Made by a program: the position numbers and the translations under genes. A stretch of DNA of 38,372 nt from Parashewanella hymeniacidonis (GTDB lineage: Bacteria; Pseudomonadota; Gammaproteobacteria; Enterobacterales; Shewanellaceae). This document shows positions 15,568 through 24,485 of this stretch, piece by piece. The stretch covers positions 1-38,372 of the forward strand of contig NZ_JAFEUN010000036.1 of assembly GCF_016900895.1 (NCBI RefSeq), in the 5' to 3' direction. The notes beneath the pieces were generated by a model. The model had not been told where the DNA came from, did no database searches, and worked only from the letters and a program-made list of their open reading frames with translations. Within the stretch, counting starts at the first letter, position 1. The number at the start of each line of letters is the position of its first letter.

Positions 15568-16221
15568 ATGAAAGTTAAACTTTTAGTGTGTTTTGGTGTT
15601 CTGCTCACAGCAGTTCAGTTTCCAGCATTAGCGGATACATGTGCTCAAGGGATAAAAGGTTCAGGAAAAGGTGGATTACCGTTTATAACTGGATCTGGTA
15701 CGAAGAATGACCCGTTTCAACTCGAATTAGGTAAAGATCTGTGTGATATCACGCTAGTAAAAAGTGACAATAGTGATGACTCTGCTCATAACAAAAGCTA
15801 CCCAGATGACACAATTTATTTCGAATACTCTTTTCAAAATGTGCCTCTAATTTATAAAAACGCCTATTTAAATCAGTTTCAACTTGCGTTAGTGATGCCT
15901 AATAAAAGTGCAATTACCCCATCAATCATCACTGGTACAACATATCCTTTTGATAAAAAAGCGCCCTGTAAAATTTTCCATAATCCACCTAGGGATAATA
16001 GATTTAATGCATATAATGCAGATTGTGGATATTTAGACAAAAACTTCGGTGATAAACCACTGAGAATATCTGATACATTAAAGTTTTCTATTGGCTTACA
16101 GGACGATCAGGAAATTAGACGAACTGTGGATGCGAATGGATATACTGTTCAAGGCGCAGCTAGTCTCCACATTCAGTGGTTGACACCACCTCAAGATGAA
16201 AAATCAAATTACAGTAAATAG
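15568..16221 (+). CDS. Exported protein of unknown function
   Basis: 217 residues from the third possible start (ATG 15568, AGGGTG site upstream; GTG 15559 and ATG 15562 add up to three residues). A signal peptide ends at PALA. The mature chain has four cysteines (after the signal, in DLCDI, in APCKI and in ADCGY), enough for two disulfides, and a beta-rich, Asp/Asn-rich sequence. I recognise no family. It stands alone, divergent from the methyltransferase-like gene at 15413. Confidence 0.75.
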   Translation: MKVKLLVCFGVLLTAVQFPALADTCAQGIKGSGKGGLPFITGSGTKNDPFQLELGKDLCDITLVKSDNSDDSAHNKSYPDDTIYFEYSFQNVPLIYKNAYLNQFQLALVMPNKSAITPSIITGTTYPFDKKAPCKIFHNPPRDNRFNAYNADCGYLDKNFGDKPLRISDTLKFSIGLQDDQEIRRTVDANGYTVQGAASLHIQWLTPPQDEKSNYSK

Positions 16222-16284
16222 AATATGTTAAATTTAATGTTAACTTTCAATGGGTTGATATTGATATCTAAGAAATGGGACTTG

Positions 16285-16316
16285 CTAACTCGTGGAGCAT
16301 TCGCTCCATGAGTTAG
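16285..16316. terminator. Hairpin between convergent genes
   Basis: CTAACTCGTGGAGC and GCTCCATGAGTTAG (16285-16298 and 16303-16316) form a 14-base stem with one mismatch and an ATTC loop. It separates the exported-protein gene from the minus-strand operon that ends at 16325. Confidence 0.65.
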
Positions 16317-16324
16317 TCAATTTG

Positions 16325-16525
16325 CTAAATGTTACGCTCAGCCTTCATTCCAAACTTCTTCAGTAAAATTGCCATTGGGCAAAATTGAGTAAATCCAAAC
16401 TGGAATAAGTTGACACCAACGAAAACGGTTAGCCATACAAAATGTAGGCTTACATAGTAAGTTAAGGCGAGAGACAGTAATACCATGCTGCCAGCGAATA
16501 TAAAGATTGCACGTTCGATGCTCAT
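16325..16525 (-). CDS. DUF2892 inner-membrane protein
   Basis: 66 residues with two hydrophobic helices (about 6-22 and 27-45) and the end motif FCPMAILLKKFG, which fits the DUF2892 pattern (TGxCPxxxLLxxxG). This domain forms the membrane anchor of the rhodanese YgaP and often accompanies sulfide and polysulfide genes. Here it is the last gene of the operon led by the RND transporter, 62 bases after the barrel gene. Its co-occurrence with a BigR/YgaV-type ArsR repressor fits the YgaV-YgaP pairing of E. coli, but there is no rhodanese domain. Confidence 0.8.
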   Translation of the reverse strand: MSIERAIFIFAGSMVLLSLALTYYVSLHFVWLTVFVGVNLFQFGFTQFCPMAILLKKFGMKAERNI

Positions 16526-16550
16526 TTTATTTTTCCTTATGACTTTTATA

Positions 16551-16577
16551 ATGTTAGTAATGTTAGTAATGTTAGTA
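16551..16577. repeat. Tandem 9-bp repeat (ATGTTAGTA) x 3
   Basis: Three exact units at 16551-16559, 16560-16568 and 16569-16577, with a degenerate fourth. It lies between the barrel gene and the DUF2892 gene. Copy number could vary by slippage and change the spacing in the transcript. Confidence 0.8.
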
Positions 16578-16587
16578 ATGTTTTTAT

Positions 16588-17901
16588 TCAGTAGCTATAT
16601 CTCACTCTCAGCCAAGCATTTGAGTTGTCTCTGTGTTGACCAAAAAAGCTGCTTTGAGTAGAGCCAGTAAATACATTTAATCCTGCTGAAAATGACCAAT
16701 CATCACTGTATCTGTAGGATAGGCTCGGTTTAAAATAAGCATCTTTATCCGTTGGTGACCAAAAACTAAACAGGCTCAGGTTGAGTTTGTTTTGTAGCGT
16801 TAGCCAGCGTAATCGCAAAGTTGCTAGTTGCCGGTTTTGGTCTGGTTCAAATTCTGATGCAAGAGAGTTTTCCACTGAGTGTTGATGGTTTTTTGTATGT
16901 TCCAAGTAGTATTGAGCCGAGAATGTGACGTTAGCAATGATCTCTCGTTCATAACCAATCAAAGCTCTGAATTGAGAGTTAGGCACGAATGGAACGCTGC
17001 CATTTGAGTCTTCAACGCTGTTATACCAAGCAACTTCAGCATTAAACAAACCCGATGAAGCTGGTGTTTGCATACTGGCTCCATAGACGTTCAATTTAGG
17101 GTAATAAGGTTTAAAATATGGTGTTAACCCAACAGGTGTAGTCCAAAAACCTTTGTGTACATAGAGTGCGTAGTCAATGCTATTTGCTGAGGTAGCAAGC
17201 TTAATTGACCACGTATCACTGGATTGTTTTTCAGATTTAGGGAGTGAGCCTAAGTGTTGATTCGTTAACGGGGAAAAGTACGAGAAACGTTCACCATTTA
17301 TCGAGTTATCAGCCTCAAAACGTGGCGTCCAAACTAATTGAATGCTGGAGTTGTTTGAATACCAACTTGTCTTGATGCTGTCTGAGGGGGCTTTTAGGTA
17401 TTCGTCAGCTCTGCCAGAAAAAAATGATTGCCAATCTTTTGGGAATAAGTCATTTAAAAATAAGTAATCACCCGTACCCCAAGTCAAAATTTGGCGCCCA
17501 GCTTTAATATTTATGCTATCACCTAAGTTGTAATCGATAAAAGCAGTTCTTATTTGAACTTTTGTTTTGCTGATTATATTGTCGTAGAGAAGATCACCAC
17601 TCATGTTAAAGTTTAAGTCAGTGAGTTGGTAGTTCACCTCTAATCGACTTCGAATTTCATTAAGTGTGGAAGCCGAATGTATAACGTCATTATTTTGTAG
17701 TCTGCGACCGTAAGCTCCCTCAATAAAACCAAAATAATTTAAGTTCGATTCGTCTTCTTCATCTTGCCAGTCATCATCCCAATCGTCGGTAAAACTCCCA
17801 GTAATAGTATTTTGCTCCGTTTTTATAGCGTTTTTTGTAAAACCTATATATGGAATAAAGAGTAACAACCAAAGCCAATAAGGCTTTATAACGTAATTCA
17901 T
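16588..17901 (-). CDS. Outer-membrane beta-barrel protein of the RND operon
   Basis: 437 residues with an N-terminal signal (hydrophobic 8-21), an acidic Asp/Trp/Glu stretch near 38-52, then regular amphipathic strands to the end, which finishes in Tyr (RVRYSY) as outer-membrane barrels do. The GRQILTWGTGDYLFLNDLFP segment is typical of the DUF1302-like barrels that sit beside MMPL transporters and LolA-like proteins. It probably gives the outer-membrane part of a transport route for a hydrophobic cargo. The start lies ten bases after the stop of the LolA-like gene, so they are co-transcribed. Confidence 0.8.
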   Translation of the reverse strand: MNYVIKPYWLWLLLFIPYIGFTKNAIKTEQNTITGSFTDDWDDDWQDEEDESNLNYFGFIEGAYGRRLQNNDVIHSASTLNEIRSRLEVNYQLTDLNFNMSGDLLYDNIISKTKVQIRTAFIDYNLGDSINIKAGRQILTWGTGDYLFLNDLFPKDWQSFFSGRADEYLKAPSDSIKTSWYSNNSSIQLVWTPRFEADNSINGERFSYFSPLTNQHLGSLPKSEKQSSDTWSIKLATSANSIDYALYVHKGFWTTPVGLTPYFKPYYPKLNVYGASMQTPASSGLFNAEVAWYNSVEDSNGSVPFVPNSQFRALIGYEREIIANVTFSAQYYLEHTKNHQHSVENSLASEFEPDQNRQLATLRLRWLTLQNKLNLSLFSFWSPTDKDAYFKPSLSYRYSDDWSFSAGLNVFTGSTQSSFFGQHRDNSNAWLRVRYSY

Positions 17902-17911
17902 GCTGAACCTC

Positions 17912-18706
17912 TTACCTTTTTCTTAGCCATTTGAAAGGCGGGGTACGCAAACTTTTTTCTGAGAAAATATTATTTGGCAACCCGAGATCAAACTTAATAC
18001 CTCTAATTTGCATGATAGTTTTATTACCTGAAGCGAAGTTTTTAACTTGCGCACTAGTGATGACTGGGTGGCCTTGTATTAATTGTTTTTTTAATGCAGT
18101 GAATTCTCGCATCGGACTGTTATTTTGATCAAAATAGGTGACTTTAATGGGTAAAAATGTCGTTGAATCTATCCATGACTCATAGTGGTTAAATTCGACA
18201 TTGTCTGGATGATTCGGAATACTTTTTAAGTGATATTTATTTGCCATCTTTTCAATGAGTTGATGTGAATCTAATGTTGGGCTTCTTCCTGAAATGTCTT
18301 CATAAAAAAAGTCAGAGCCGACAAACGAGGTGCGTTTATCTCCTGAAGAGATTCGCTTGATCAAATCTAGCCCGGGCAAGTAAAGCCAGCGATCGTCCTG
18401 TGCTTGTGGATGTTTGACGACTCTGAAAACGGTGTTTTTAACATCGCTAGGGCGGGAGAAATGCACGAGTATATCTTGATCTCCACCATCTACGAGGTCT
18501 TTTCTTAAAATGGTAAATTGTCGCAGTTGAGTACGGCCTTGTTTATCGATGATTTTCATACGAGCTTCAGCACGGCCATCATCGCCGACGTAGTAATAAC
18601 TTAAATTGGCATTATCCATAATTTGTTGTGCGCTTAAGGTTTCTGCATGTATTTGATGTATAGGTAACAAAGTAGATAATGAATAAATTATGGTTTTGAT
18701 GTTCAT
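17912..18706 (-). CDS. LolA-like periplasmic carrier (PF17131 type)
   Basis: 264 residues with a signal peptide ending near HAE (1-21). It fits the 'outer membrane lipoprotein-sorting protein' family related to LolA: QIMDNANLSY near the start, then strands including DDRWLYLPGLDLIKRI and GSDFFYEDISGRSP near 115-150. Members sit beside RND/MMPL transporters and probably carry a hydrophobic molecule across the periplasm in a half-barrel. Its start overlaps the transporter gene by four bases, which implies translational coupling. True lipoprotein carriage is not shown; lolA itself is not in the window. Confidence 0.85.
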   Translation of the reverse strand: MNIKTIIYSLSTLLPIHQIHAETLSAQQIMDNANLSYYYVGDDGRAEARMKIIDKQGRTQLRQFTILRKDLVDGGDQDILVHFSRPSDVKNTVFRVVKHPQAQDDRWLYLPGLDLIKRISSGDKRTSFVGSDFFYEDISGRSPTLDSHQLIEKMANKYHLKSIPNHPDNVEFNHYESWIDSTTFLPIKVTYFDQNNSPMREFTALKKQLIQGHPVITSAQVKNFASGNKTIMQIRGIKFDLGLPNNIFSEKSLRTPPFKWLRKR

Positions 18707-21204
18707 GCTTCATTCCTTTTAAAAGATAGAATAGAAGGGAGTAAGAGCAGGGTAACGATTCCCGATAACGCCATAATACTGGCGAGGAAAAAGCCAACGG
18801 TGATGTATGGGATTAATGGTGCAGCAAGCAGCGGCATAAAACCGACTGCGATAACGATGGCATTACGAGATATGGCTCTTGCTGGTTCTTGGAACATCAC
18901 TTTTAAAGTGGTCGTTACATTACCATGCTGTTTTAGGTTTTCTCTGAATCGTTCGAGGAAATGGATTGCAAAGTCAACCGACAAACCAAGCGTGAGTGCC
19001 GACAATACTGCGATTGGCATGTCATAATCTTTGCCAACCCAACCAATTAATCCATAAATACAGGTGATGGTAAGCGTGAGTGGCAACATAGCTAATAGGC
19101 CGTATTTAACAGAGCGAAATAGAATCACCATTATTAAGAAAACAATGACAAAAGCAGATACAAGGCTTTCTAACATGCCGTTGACCATCGCTTTTTGCCA
19201 AACAACATTAAGGTAGGTTTTTCCTGCCCAGCCAAACTTCAAGTCGTCTGGAAGAGGGTGGAGCTCAACGTAGTGCTCAACAAAATCCATGACACGAGAC
19301 ATGTGTTGATTGTCGCCACTGGTTAATTGCAGCCACATCAAGCTAGAGTGGTAGTCTGGCGTCACGAAGTGCCACAAATCTTGAGGCCTGTGGGATGATT
19401 GATATTGCAAAAGTGTTTGTGCAACGGCATCGCTACTGTTTGGCAGTTTGAACGCTACATTAGTGCCACCATTAAGCTCACGATTCACGGTTTTTATAAT
19501 GTCTGGTAAGCTGTTAACTTTACCAACTAAGCCAGATTTTACGAGTTCGAATTGCAATTCTTGCATCCACAATAAAATATCAGGCTTTAAAAATGTTTTG
19601 TTGTCTTGCCCAAGCGTTTCGAGTTTGGTGACGTAAGATTCAATAATTGATGCTTGCTGAACATTTGCATTAAACAGCTTGTCATCAAGTATGGTAATGG
19701 TTTGAGAAACTTGGTTAATTGAGTTGTTAATGGTTTCCAAGTCTGAAGCATTAATCAGCTTGCTTTGCTCAAGAGAGGTTAATAATTTTTCTGTTGCGGT
19801 ATGATTTTTTTTATCACTTTCGAGTACAAGCCAAGCATCATAAGTACCGCCAAAATGCTGGTTTAATGCTTTATCTGCTACTCTGATTTCGTGGGATGTT
19901 TTGAACCAATTGATAGGGTTGTCGTTCACTTGAATTTTGCTGATCCCAACCACACTGATAAGAAACAGAGCGCTGAATCCAAACAGTATGTAAATTCTAT
20001 TTCTAATAGCAAAGAGGCCCAATTTAGGCAGCAATGTGTGCAGTTTTGCTGATTCTTGTTTCTTCATCGAGTTTTGGAGCTTACCTAACGCTGTAGGTGA
20101 CATGCGGCTGATGTAAGCGGGAATAAATACAATGGTGATGATGAAGGCTAACAAAATACCAAACGCGATAAAGCCACCGAATACTTTAACGGGTGGAATA
20201 GGCGTCAGCATCAATGATAAAAAACCGACTGCGGAAGTCAGTGAGGTGTAAAGCATGGGTTTGAATAGCTTTGAAACGACATGCTGGATCACTGCTTTTG
20301 GATCTTTGCCATCACGATATTCATCGGCAAATTCAGAAAGAATATGAGTAGAGTCAACAACGGCGATTGGCATTAAAAAAATCGCAATCATTGATGACAT
20401 AATATGAACAGTAAACCCCATGCCAATCAGTAAGCCCATGGTGATGATCACCGTTGCCATGGCAACAATCATCGAACCTACGACGAGTTTTATGCTTCTG
20501 AAAAACCAAAGGAGCAGTATGAAAATAGCTAAACCCGCCATAGGTGCTGCAATCCCCATTTGAACGAACATTTCTGAGCCAAATTGATCTTCTGCTACCG
20601 GTAAACCAGTAATGTGATAGTCGTCTTTTGACTGGATGTCATTGATTAATTTTCTAATATTCTCAGCAACTTGATAACTGTGCTGTTTTGAGTCAATAGC
20701 AACATAGATTGCTGCGGCTTTGCCATCATCAGAAACAAGCGTATTTGCAAGTAATGGTAAACGTAAAACGGCTGTTTTTATCTTTATGGATTGCTTTTCA
20801 GTGGCGGGCGCATTTTTCATAAGCCATTGAAAGCTGATACCGCCGTGCTTAGCTTGAGTAATATTGTCGACCGTATTTAACGAGAGTAATTCCTGCGGAA
20901 TTACGTGTTCCAATGACATGACTTTCTTTGATAATTGTTCAAGATCTGATAATGATTGTGAATTGTATATTCCCTGTTCAGAGTTATTTATTGCTCCAAT
21001 AACCAGCATGTCATGCATACTGAAGTCACTTTTTACTTGGTTATGAAATGCTCTGTCCATATCAGATGCGGGTAACATGTTTTCTGGATCAGTATCGATT
21101 GTGATTTTTGGAAACATAGCCAAACAAACAAATACTATTAAAAACAGTAAAGAATAAACCGTTTTCGGTCGATTTAATGCAAAGCGAGAGAGTGATTCAA
21201 TCAT
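18703..21204 (-). CDS. RND-superfamily transporter, MMPL/HpnN type
   Basis: 833 residues. The first helix is at about 14-32, then a periplasmic domain to about 210, a block of five helices at 215-365 with VVDSTHILSEFADEY, a helix near 400, a second periplasmic domain, and a second block at 670-830 with LGLSVDFAIHFLERFRE. The repeated halves with D-x-x-(H/I) in the fourth helix are the MMPL (PF03176) pattern of lipid exporters. It leads an operon with a LolA-like protein, a barrel and a DUF2892 protein, and is divergent from an ArsR gene that probably represses it. Cargo unknown. Confidence 0.88.
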   Translation of the reverse strand: MIESLSRFALNRPKTVYSLLFLIVFVCLAMFPKITIDTDPENMLPASDMDRAFHNQVKSDFSMHDMLVIGAINNSEQGIYNSQSLSDLEQLSKKVMSLEHVIPQELLSLNTVDNITQAKHGGISFQWLMKNAPATEKQSIKIKTAVLRLPLLANTLVSDDGKAAAIYVAIDSKQHSYQVAENIRKLINDIQSKDDYHITGLPVAEDQFGSEMFVQMGIAAPMAGLAIFILLLWFFRSIKLVVGSMIVAMATVIITMGLLIGMGFTVHIMSSMIAIFLMPIAVVDSTHILSEFADEYRDGKDPKAVIQHVVSKLFKPMLYTSLTSAVGFLSLMLTPIPPVKVFGGFIAFGILLAFIITIVFIPAYISRMSPTALGKLQNSMKKQESAKLHTLLPKLGLFAIRNRIYILFGFSALFLISVVGISKIQVNDNPINWFKTSHEIRVADKALNQHFGGTYDAWLVLESDKKNHTATEKLLTSLEQSKLINASDLETINNSINQVSQTITILDDKLFNANVQQASIIESYVTKLETLGQDNKTFLKPDILLWMQELQFELVKSGLVGKVNSLPDIIKTVNRELNGGTNVAFKLPNSSDAVAQTLLQYQSSHRPQDLWHFVTPDYHSSLMWLQLTSGDNQHMSRVMDFVEHYVELHPLPDDLKFGWAGKTYLNVVWQKAMVNGMLESLVSAFVIVFLIMVILFRSVKYGLLAMLPLTLTITCIYGLIGWVGKDYDMPIAVLSALTLGLSVDFAIHFLERFRENLKQHGNVTTTLKVMFQEPARAISRNAIVIAVGFMPLLAAPLIPYITVGFFLASIMALSGIVTLLLLPSILSFKRNEA

Positions 21205-21222
21205 GTCATTCTTTAATATTAG

Positions 21223-21260
21223 ATTATGCTTATATAATGTACATTAGTTTATTCTAATGT
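21223..21260. promoter_or_regulatory. Paired palindromes, likely ArsR operators
   Basis: ACATTAG-TTTATT-CTAATGT (21241-21260) is a 7-base inverted repeat with six-base spacer. A weaker one, ATTAT-GCTTAT-ATAAT (21223-21238), has the same spacer, and their centres are exactly 20 bases apart, two helical turns. Both lie between the divergent RND gene (start 21204) and the arsR gene (start 21351), on the RND promoter side. Confidence 0.6.
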
Positions 21261-21264
21261 TCAA
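21236..21264 (-). promoter_or_regulatory. Putative promoter of the RND operon
   Basis: On the minus strand TTGAAC (21264-21259) and TACATT (21241-21236) are 17 bases apart, with the strong palindrome filling the spacer. Binding there would block RNA polymerase. An alternative -10, TATATA, lies next to it. Confidence 0.4.
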
Positions 21265-21291
21265 GGGGCGCAGTGAAATACTGGAATACAA

Positions 21292-21320
21292 TTGACAAAG
21301 GGATGCATGCCATTTAACAA
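21292..21320 (+). promoter_or_regulatory. Putative promoter of the arsR gene
   Basis: A perfect -35 TTGACA (21292-21297) is followed after 17 bases by TAACAA, a weak -10. The palindromes lie 30-70 bases upstream, so the regulator gene may be less tightly controlled than the RND operon. Confidence 0.4.
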
Positions 21321-21350
21321 TGCCAGTAACAATAAAACAGGGGGGATAGT

Positions 21351-21662
21351 ATGTCTGGACAACCAGATATCGATATAAGTCAATTACGTGAAAAAGCACG
21401 TCATGTCGTTGGGCTTTTAAAGGCAATCAGCAATGAGAATCGTTTGTTAATTCTGTGTCATCTGTGTCAAGGCGAATTGGCCGTAAATGAACTTAATGAA
21501 CTCGTAGATCTTAGTCAGTCGGCATTATCTCAACATCTTGCAAAATTGAGACAAGATGGATTAGTACAAACTCGCAGAGAATCACAATCTATCTATTACT
21601 CACTTGCCAGTGATGAAATGGCTCGTTTAATCGGTGCTTTACACAAAGAATTTTGTAATTAA
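21351..21662 (+). CDS. ArsR-family repressor, BigR/SqrR/YgaV-like persulfide sensor
   Basis: 103 residues, a winged-helix ArsR protein with the recognition helix in LSQSALSQHLAKLRQ (about 53-67) and the wing in QSIYYSL. The metal-binding ELCVCD box is replaced by LAVNELNE. Cysteines are at 36, 39 and 102. The C36-C102 separation of 66 is the same as C42-C108 of BigR and C41-C107 of SqrR, which form a di- or polysulfide bridge when reactive sulfur is present. The sequence flow (NRLLILCHL, GELAVNEL, LHKEFC at the end) also fits this group. RBS AGGGGGG. It probably represses the divergent RND operon. Confidence 0.85.
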   Translation: MSGQPDIDISQLREKARHVVGLLKAISNENRLLILCHLCQGELAVNELNELVDLSQSALSQHLAKLRQDGLVQTRRESQSIYYSLASDEMARLIGALHKEFCN

Positions 21663-21725
21663 TCAAGTTGAAGTTCGTTTAACTTAAATGTAAAGTTACT
21701 GTAATTTTATCCAGTGCCTTTATTC

Positions 21726-23660
21726 ATGAACCTATACATAGCTGAGAAACCAAGTTTAGGGAGAGCCATCGCCGATGTACTTCCGAAACCTCATAAAAAA
21801 CACGATGGATACATAGAGGTTGGAAATGGTGATTGCGTTTCTTGGTGTATAGGCCACTTGCTTGAACAAGCCGAACCGGATGCTTATGATGAAAAGTATA
21901 AATCTTGGAAGCTTGAACATTTACCTATCATTCCTGATGCATGGCAATTAAAGCCCAAGCCTAAAACTCGAAAACAGTTAACAGTGTTAAGAAAGCTTGT
22001 TAAGCAAGCGAGTCAAATTATTAACGCAGGTGATCCTGACCGTGAAGGCCAATTGTTAGTCGATGAAGTAATTTCTTATCTTAAAGTAAGCCAAACTAAG
22101 ATAAAGAATACGCAAAGGTTATTGATCAGTGATTTAAATCCCTCAGCGGTAAAGCGTGCACTGAGTAAGTTACGCCCAAATCAAGAGTTTGTTCCACTGG
22201 CAACGTCCGCACTTGCGCGAAGTCGGGCTGATTGGTTGTTTGGTATGAACATGACACGTGCTTATACTATTCAAGGAAAAAAAGTGGGTTACAACGGTGT
22301 GTTATCTGTGGGTAGAGTGCAGACACCGCTGTTAGGGTTAGTTGTAAGAAGGGATGAAGAAATTGAAAACTTTCAATCAAAACCATTTTATGAGGTTTTA
22401 GCACACCTTCAAACTGACACCAGTGAAACGTTCACTGCGAAATGGAAACCAAGTGAAGCTTGCGCACCATATCAAGATGAGGAAGGACGGGTACTTTCAA
22501 AAAAACTTGCTCAGAATGTAGTGTCTAAAATTTCAGAGCAAGAGGCTCGAGTCGATAACGTTAGTAGTAAAGAAAAGAAGCAAGCTCCGCCATTACTATA
22601 TAACTTATCGTCATTGCAGATTGATTGCTCTAAACGTTATGGGATGAGTGCTCAGGATGTGTTATCAACCTGTCAAAGTTTATATGAGAAACATAAGTTA
22701 ATTACTTACCCAAGATCCGACAGCCGCTATTTACCAAAAGAGCAACATAAACTTGCACCTAAAATATTGTCTGCAATTTCAAGTGGTGCCAATGAGCTAT
22801 TAGAAAGCGTTGCTGCACCTAATTCGAAATTAAAATCAAAAGTTTGGAATGACAGTAAAGTCGATGCGCATCATGCTATTGTACCGACAGAAAAAACACC
22901 TAATTTGTCAACACTGTCCCAACGAGAGAAGCAAGTGTATTTACACGTTGCTCGACAATATTTAGCTCAGTTTTATCCCGCTTACATTTATCTAGAAACC
23001 ATAGTAGAAGTCATTATTCAAAATGGCCTTTTCATCGCCAAAGCCAAGCAAGATAAATCGCAAGGTTGGAAAGCGTTGTTTAAAAGCAGTAAATCAAATC
23101 ACAATGATGATAAAGAAGATGAAATACAGCGTCGCTTACCTGATTTAGTTAAAGGGCAGGATTTATATTGCAATAAAGGTGAGCTTATAGAAAAACAAAC
23201 ACAGCCACCTAAGCCCTTTACTGACGCAACATTATTAGCGGCGATGACCGGAATCAATCGTTATGTGAAAGATTCTGAAATAAAAAAAATACTTAAAGAC
23301 ACCGATGGGTTGGGAACTGAAGCTACAAGGGCTGGTATTATTGAGTTGTTGTTTAAAAGAAACTTTTTACAGCGGCAAGGGAAAACGATTACGTCGACCC
23401 CAGCTGGACGAGGACTCATTAATAGTTTGCCTGAAACGGCTACCACACCAGATATGACAGCGCTTTGGGAGTCTAAACTTGACGCAATTAGTCGTAAGGA
23501 AATTCGCTATCAGTCATTTATGACACCTTTGCAAACTAACTTACAGTTGTTGATTGAGCAAGCATCCAGTCAATTACCGACCGCACTTCAAGGCTTACCG
23601 TCGAACCCAGCGAAGAAAAAGCGTATATATAAGCGTAAAAATAAATCTACATCAAAATAA
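21726..23660 (+). CDS. topB: DNA topoisomerase III
   Basis: 644 residues from ATG 21726; an upstream GTG at 21714 is less likely because the family starts MxLYIAEKPSLGRAIADVLP, as seen here. The Toprim domain has the acidic DPDREGQ motif near 109. The active-site tyrosine in ITYPRSDSRYLP is residue 328, the same number as in E. coli TopB. The C-terminus is Lys-rich (from about 630), fitting DNA binding. It relaxes negative supercoils and resolves single-strand-linked intermediates. It follows the arsR gene by 64 bases on the same strand, with no functional link. Confidence 0.95.
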   Translation: MNLYIAEKPSLGRAIADVLPKPHKKHDGYIEVGNGDCVSWCIGHLLEQAEPDAYDEKYKSWKLEHLPIIPDAWQLKPKPKTRKQLTVLRKLVKQASQIINAGDPDREGQLLVDEVISYLKVSQTKIKNTQRLLISDLNPSAVKRALSKLRPNQEFVPLATSALARSRADWLFGMNMTRAYTIQGKKVGYNGVLSVGRVQTPLLGLVVRRDEEIENFQSKPFYEVLAHLQTDTSETFTAKWKPSEACAPYQDEEGRVLSKKLAQNVVSKISEQEARVDNVSSKEKKQAPPLLYNLSSLQIDCSKRYGMSAQDVLSTCQSLYEKHKLITYPRSDSRYLPKEQHKLAPKILSAISSGANELLESVAAPNSKLKSKVWNDSKVDAHHAIVPTEKTPNLSTLSQREKQVYLHVARQYLAQFYPAYIYLETIVEVIIQNGLFIAKAKQDKSQGWKALFKSSKSNHNDDKEDEIQRRLPDLVKGQDLYCNKGELIEKQTQPPKPFTDATLLAAMTGINRYVKDSEIKKILKDTDGLGTEATRAGIIELLFKRNFLQRQGKTITSTPAGRGLINSLPETATTPDMTALWESKLDAISRKEIRYQSFMTPLQTNLQLLIEQASSQLPTALQGLPSNPAKKKRIYKRKNKSTSK

Positions 23661-23828
23661 CGTAATTATTTGACGGTTTAATCAACACACAGCATGTAAA
23701 ACCGATAAATAAGCAGTTCTGATACTATTTTTATGTATAATCAGTGAAATTATTATTTAGATGGACCTTTCTGTTAATTGTAAATTAGAAATAAATAAGT
23801 TTACGATAATGTTGAAGGGTAGGATTTA

Positions 23829-24485
23829 ATGAAGTTTTTTAAAAGCTTATGGCTTGTCAGTATGGTCATAGTTTCTGGTAGTACCTTAGCGAATAGCTTT
23901 GTTGTTAAGAATAATCAAGGCAAAGCTGTTAAAGGAATTGCCGTATATTTACAACCTCAATTCTCTGCTGATGTCAGTTCATATTCTGATAATTCAAATC
24001 AGAACGACGTTCTGCAAAAAGGTAAAAAGTTCTCGCCTTATATTACCGTAATTGAAAAAGGTACTTCACCAAAGTTTTTGAATGAAGACGATATCACTCA
24101 TCATATATATTCAGCTGTTGGCCCCAAACGATTTTCTTTTAAATTGAGAGCTGAAAAAGCCAAAAGCGATATTAGCTTTAATGAAATTGGTCATGTTGCA
24201 ATGGGATGCAATGTCCACGATTGGATGAGCGGACATATTCTTGTTGTCGATACACCTTTTTATGGTTTAACAGATGAAAGCGGTACGGTAAATTTTGTAG
24301 ATTTACCTACAGGCAAGTACGAGCTCAACATTTGGCATCCTCAACTGGAAACTAGAAATAATAAAGAGTCCTTGATGATCAATTGGCCGTTATCAGAGAA
24401 GAAAGTAATCCAAGTTATCGCTGATATGTCTCCGATTCCTGAGCAATCTACGCTCGATGAGTTTGAATTTTTGGAAGATTATTGA
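23829..24485 (+). CDS. Exported cupredoxin-like copper protein
   Basis: 218 residues with a signal peptide (to LAN, 1-22). The core has the type 1 copper ligand set of plastocyanin-like proteins: His in DITHHIYS (91 or 92), C127 and H130 in GCNVHDW, and M133. A carboxypeptidase-regulatory-like end follows (GLTDESGTVNFVDLPTGKYELNIWHP, about 146-171). Databases tend to name such proteins 'methylamine utilization protein'; there is no mau cluster here. Its stop overlaps the start of the GGDEF-EAL gene, so they are translated together. This suggests that it senses or delivers copper or a redox signal to that membrane protein. Confidence 0.82.
   Translation: MKFFKSLWLVSMVIVSGSTLANSFVVKNNQGKAVKGIAVYLQPQFSADVSSYSDNSNQNDVLQKGKKFSPYITVIEKGTSPKFLNEDDITHHIYSAVGPKRFSFKLRAEKAKSDISFNEIGHVAMGCNVHDWMSGHILVVDTPFYGLTDESGTVNFVDLPTGKYELNIWHPQLETRNNKESLMINWPLSEKKVIQVIADMSPIPEQSTLDEFEFLEDY

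Noticed and set aside
16325-16525. Calling the DUF2892 gene ygaP
   Set aside because: It has only the membrane part; the rhodanese domain with its catalytic Cys is absent.
23829-24485. Methylamine utilisation (mau) gene
   Set aside because: The resemblance is only the cupredoxin-like core; no methylamine dehydrogenase genes are nearby.
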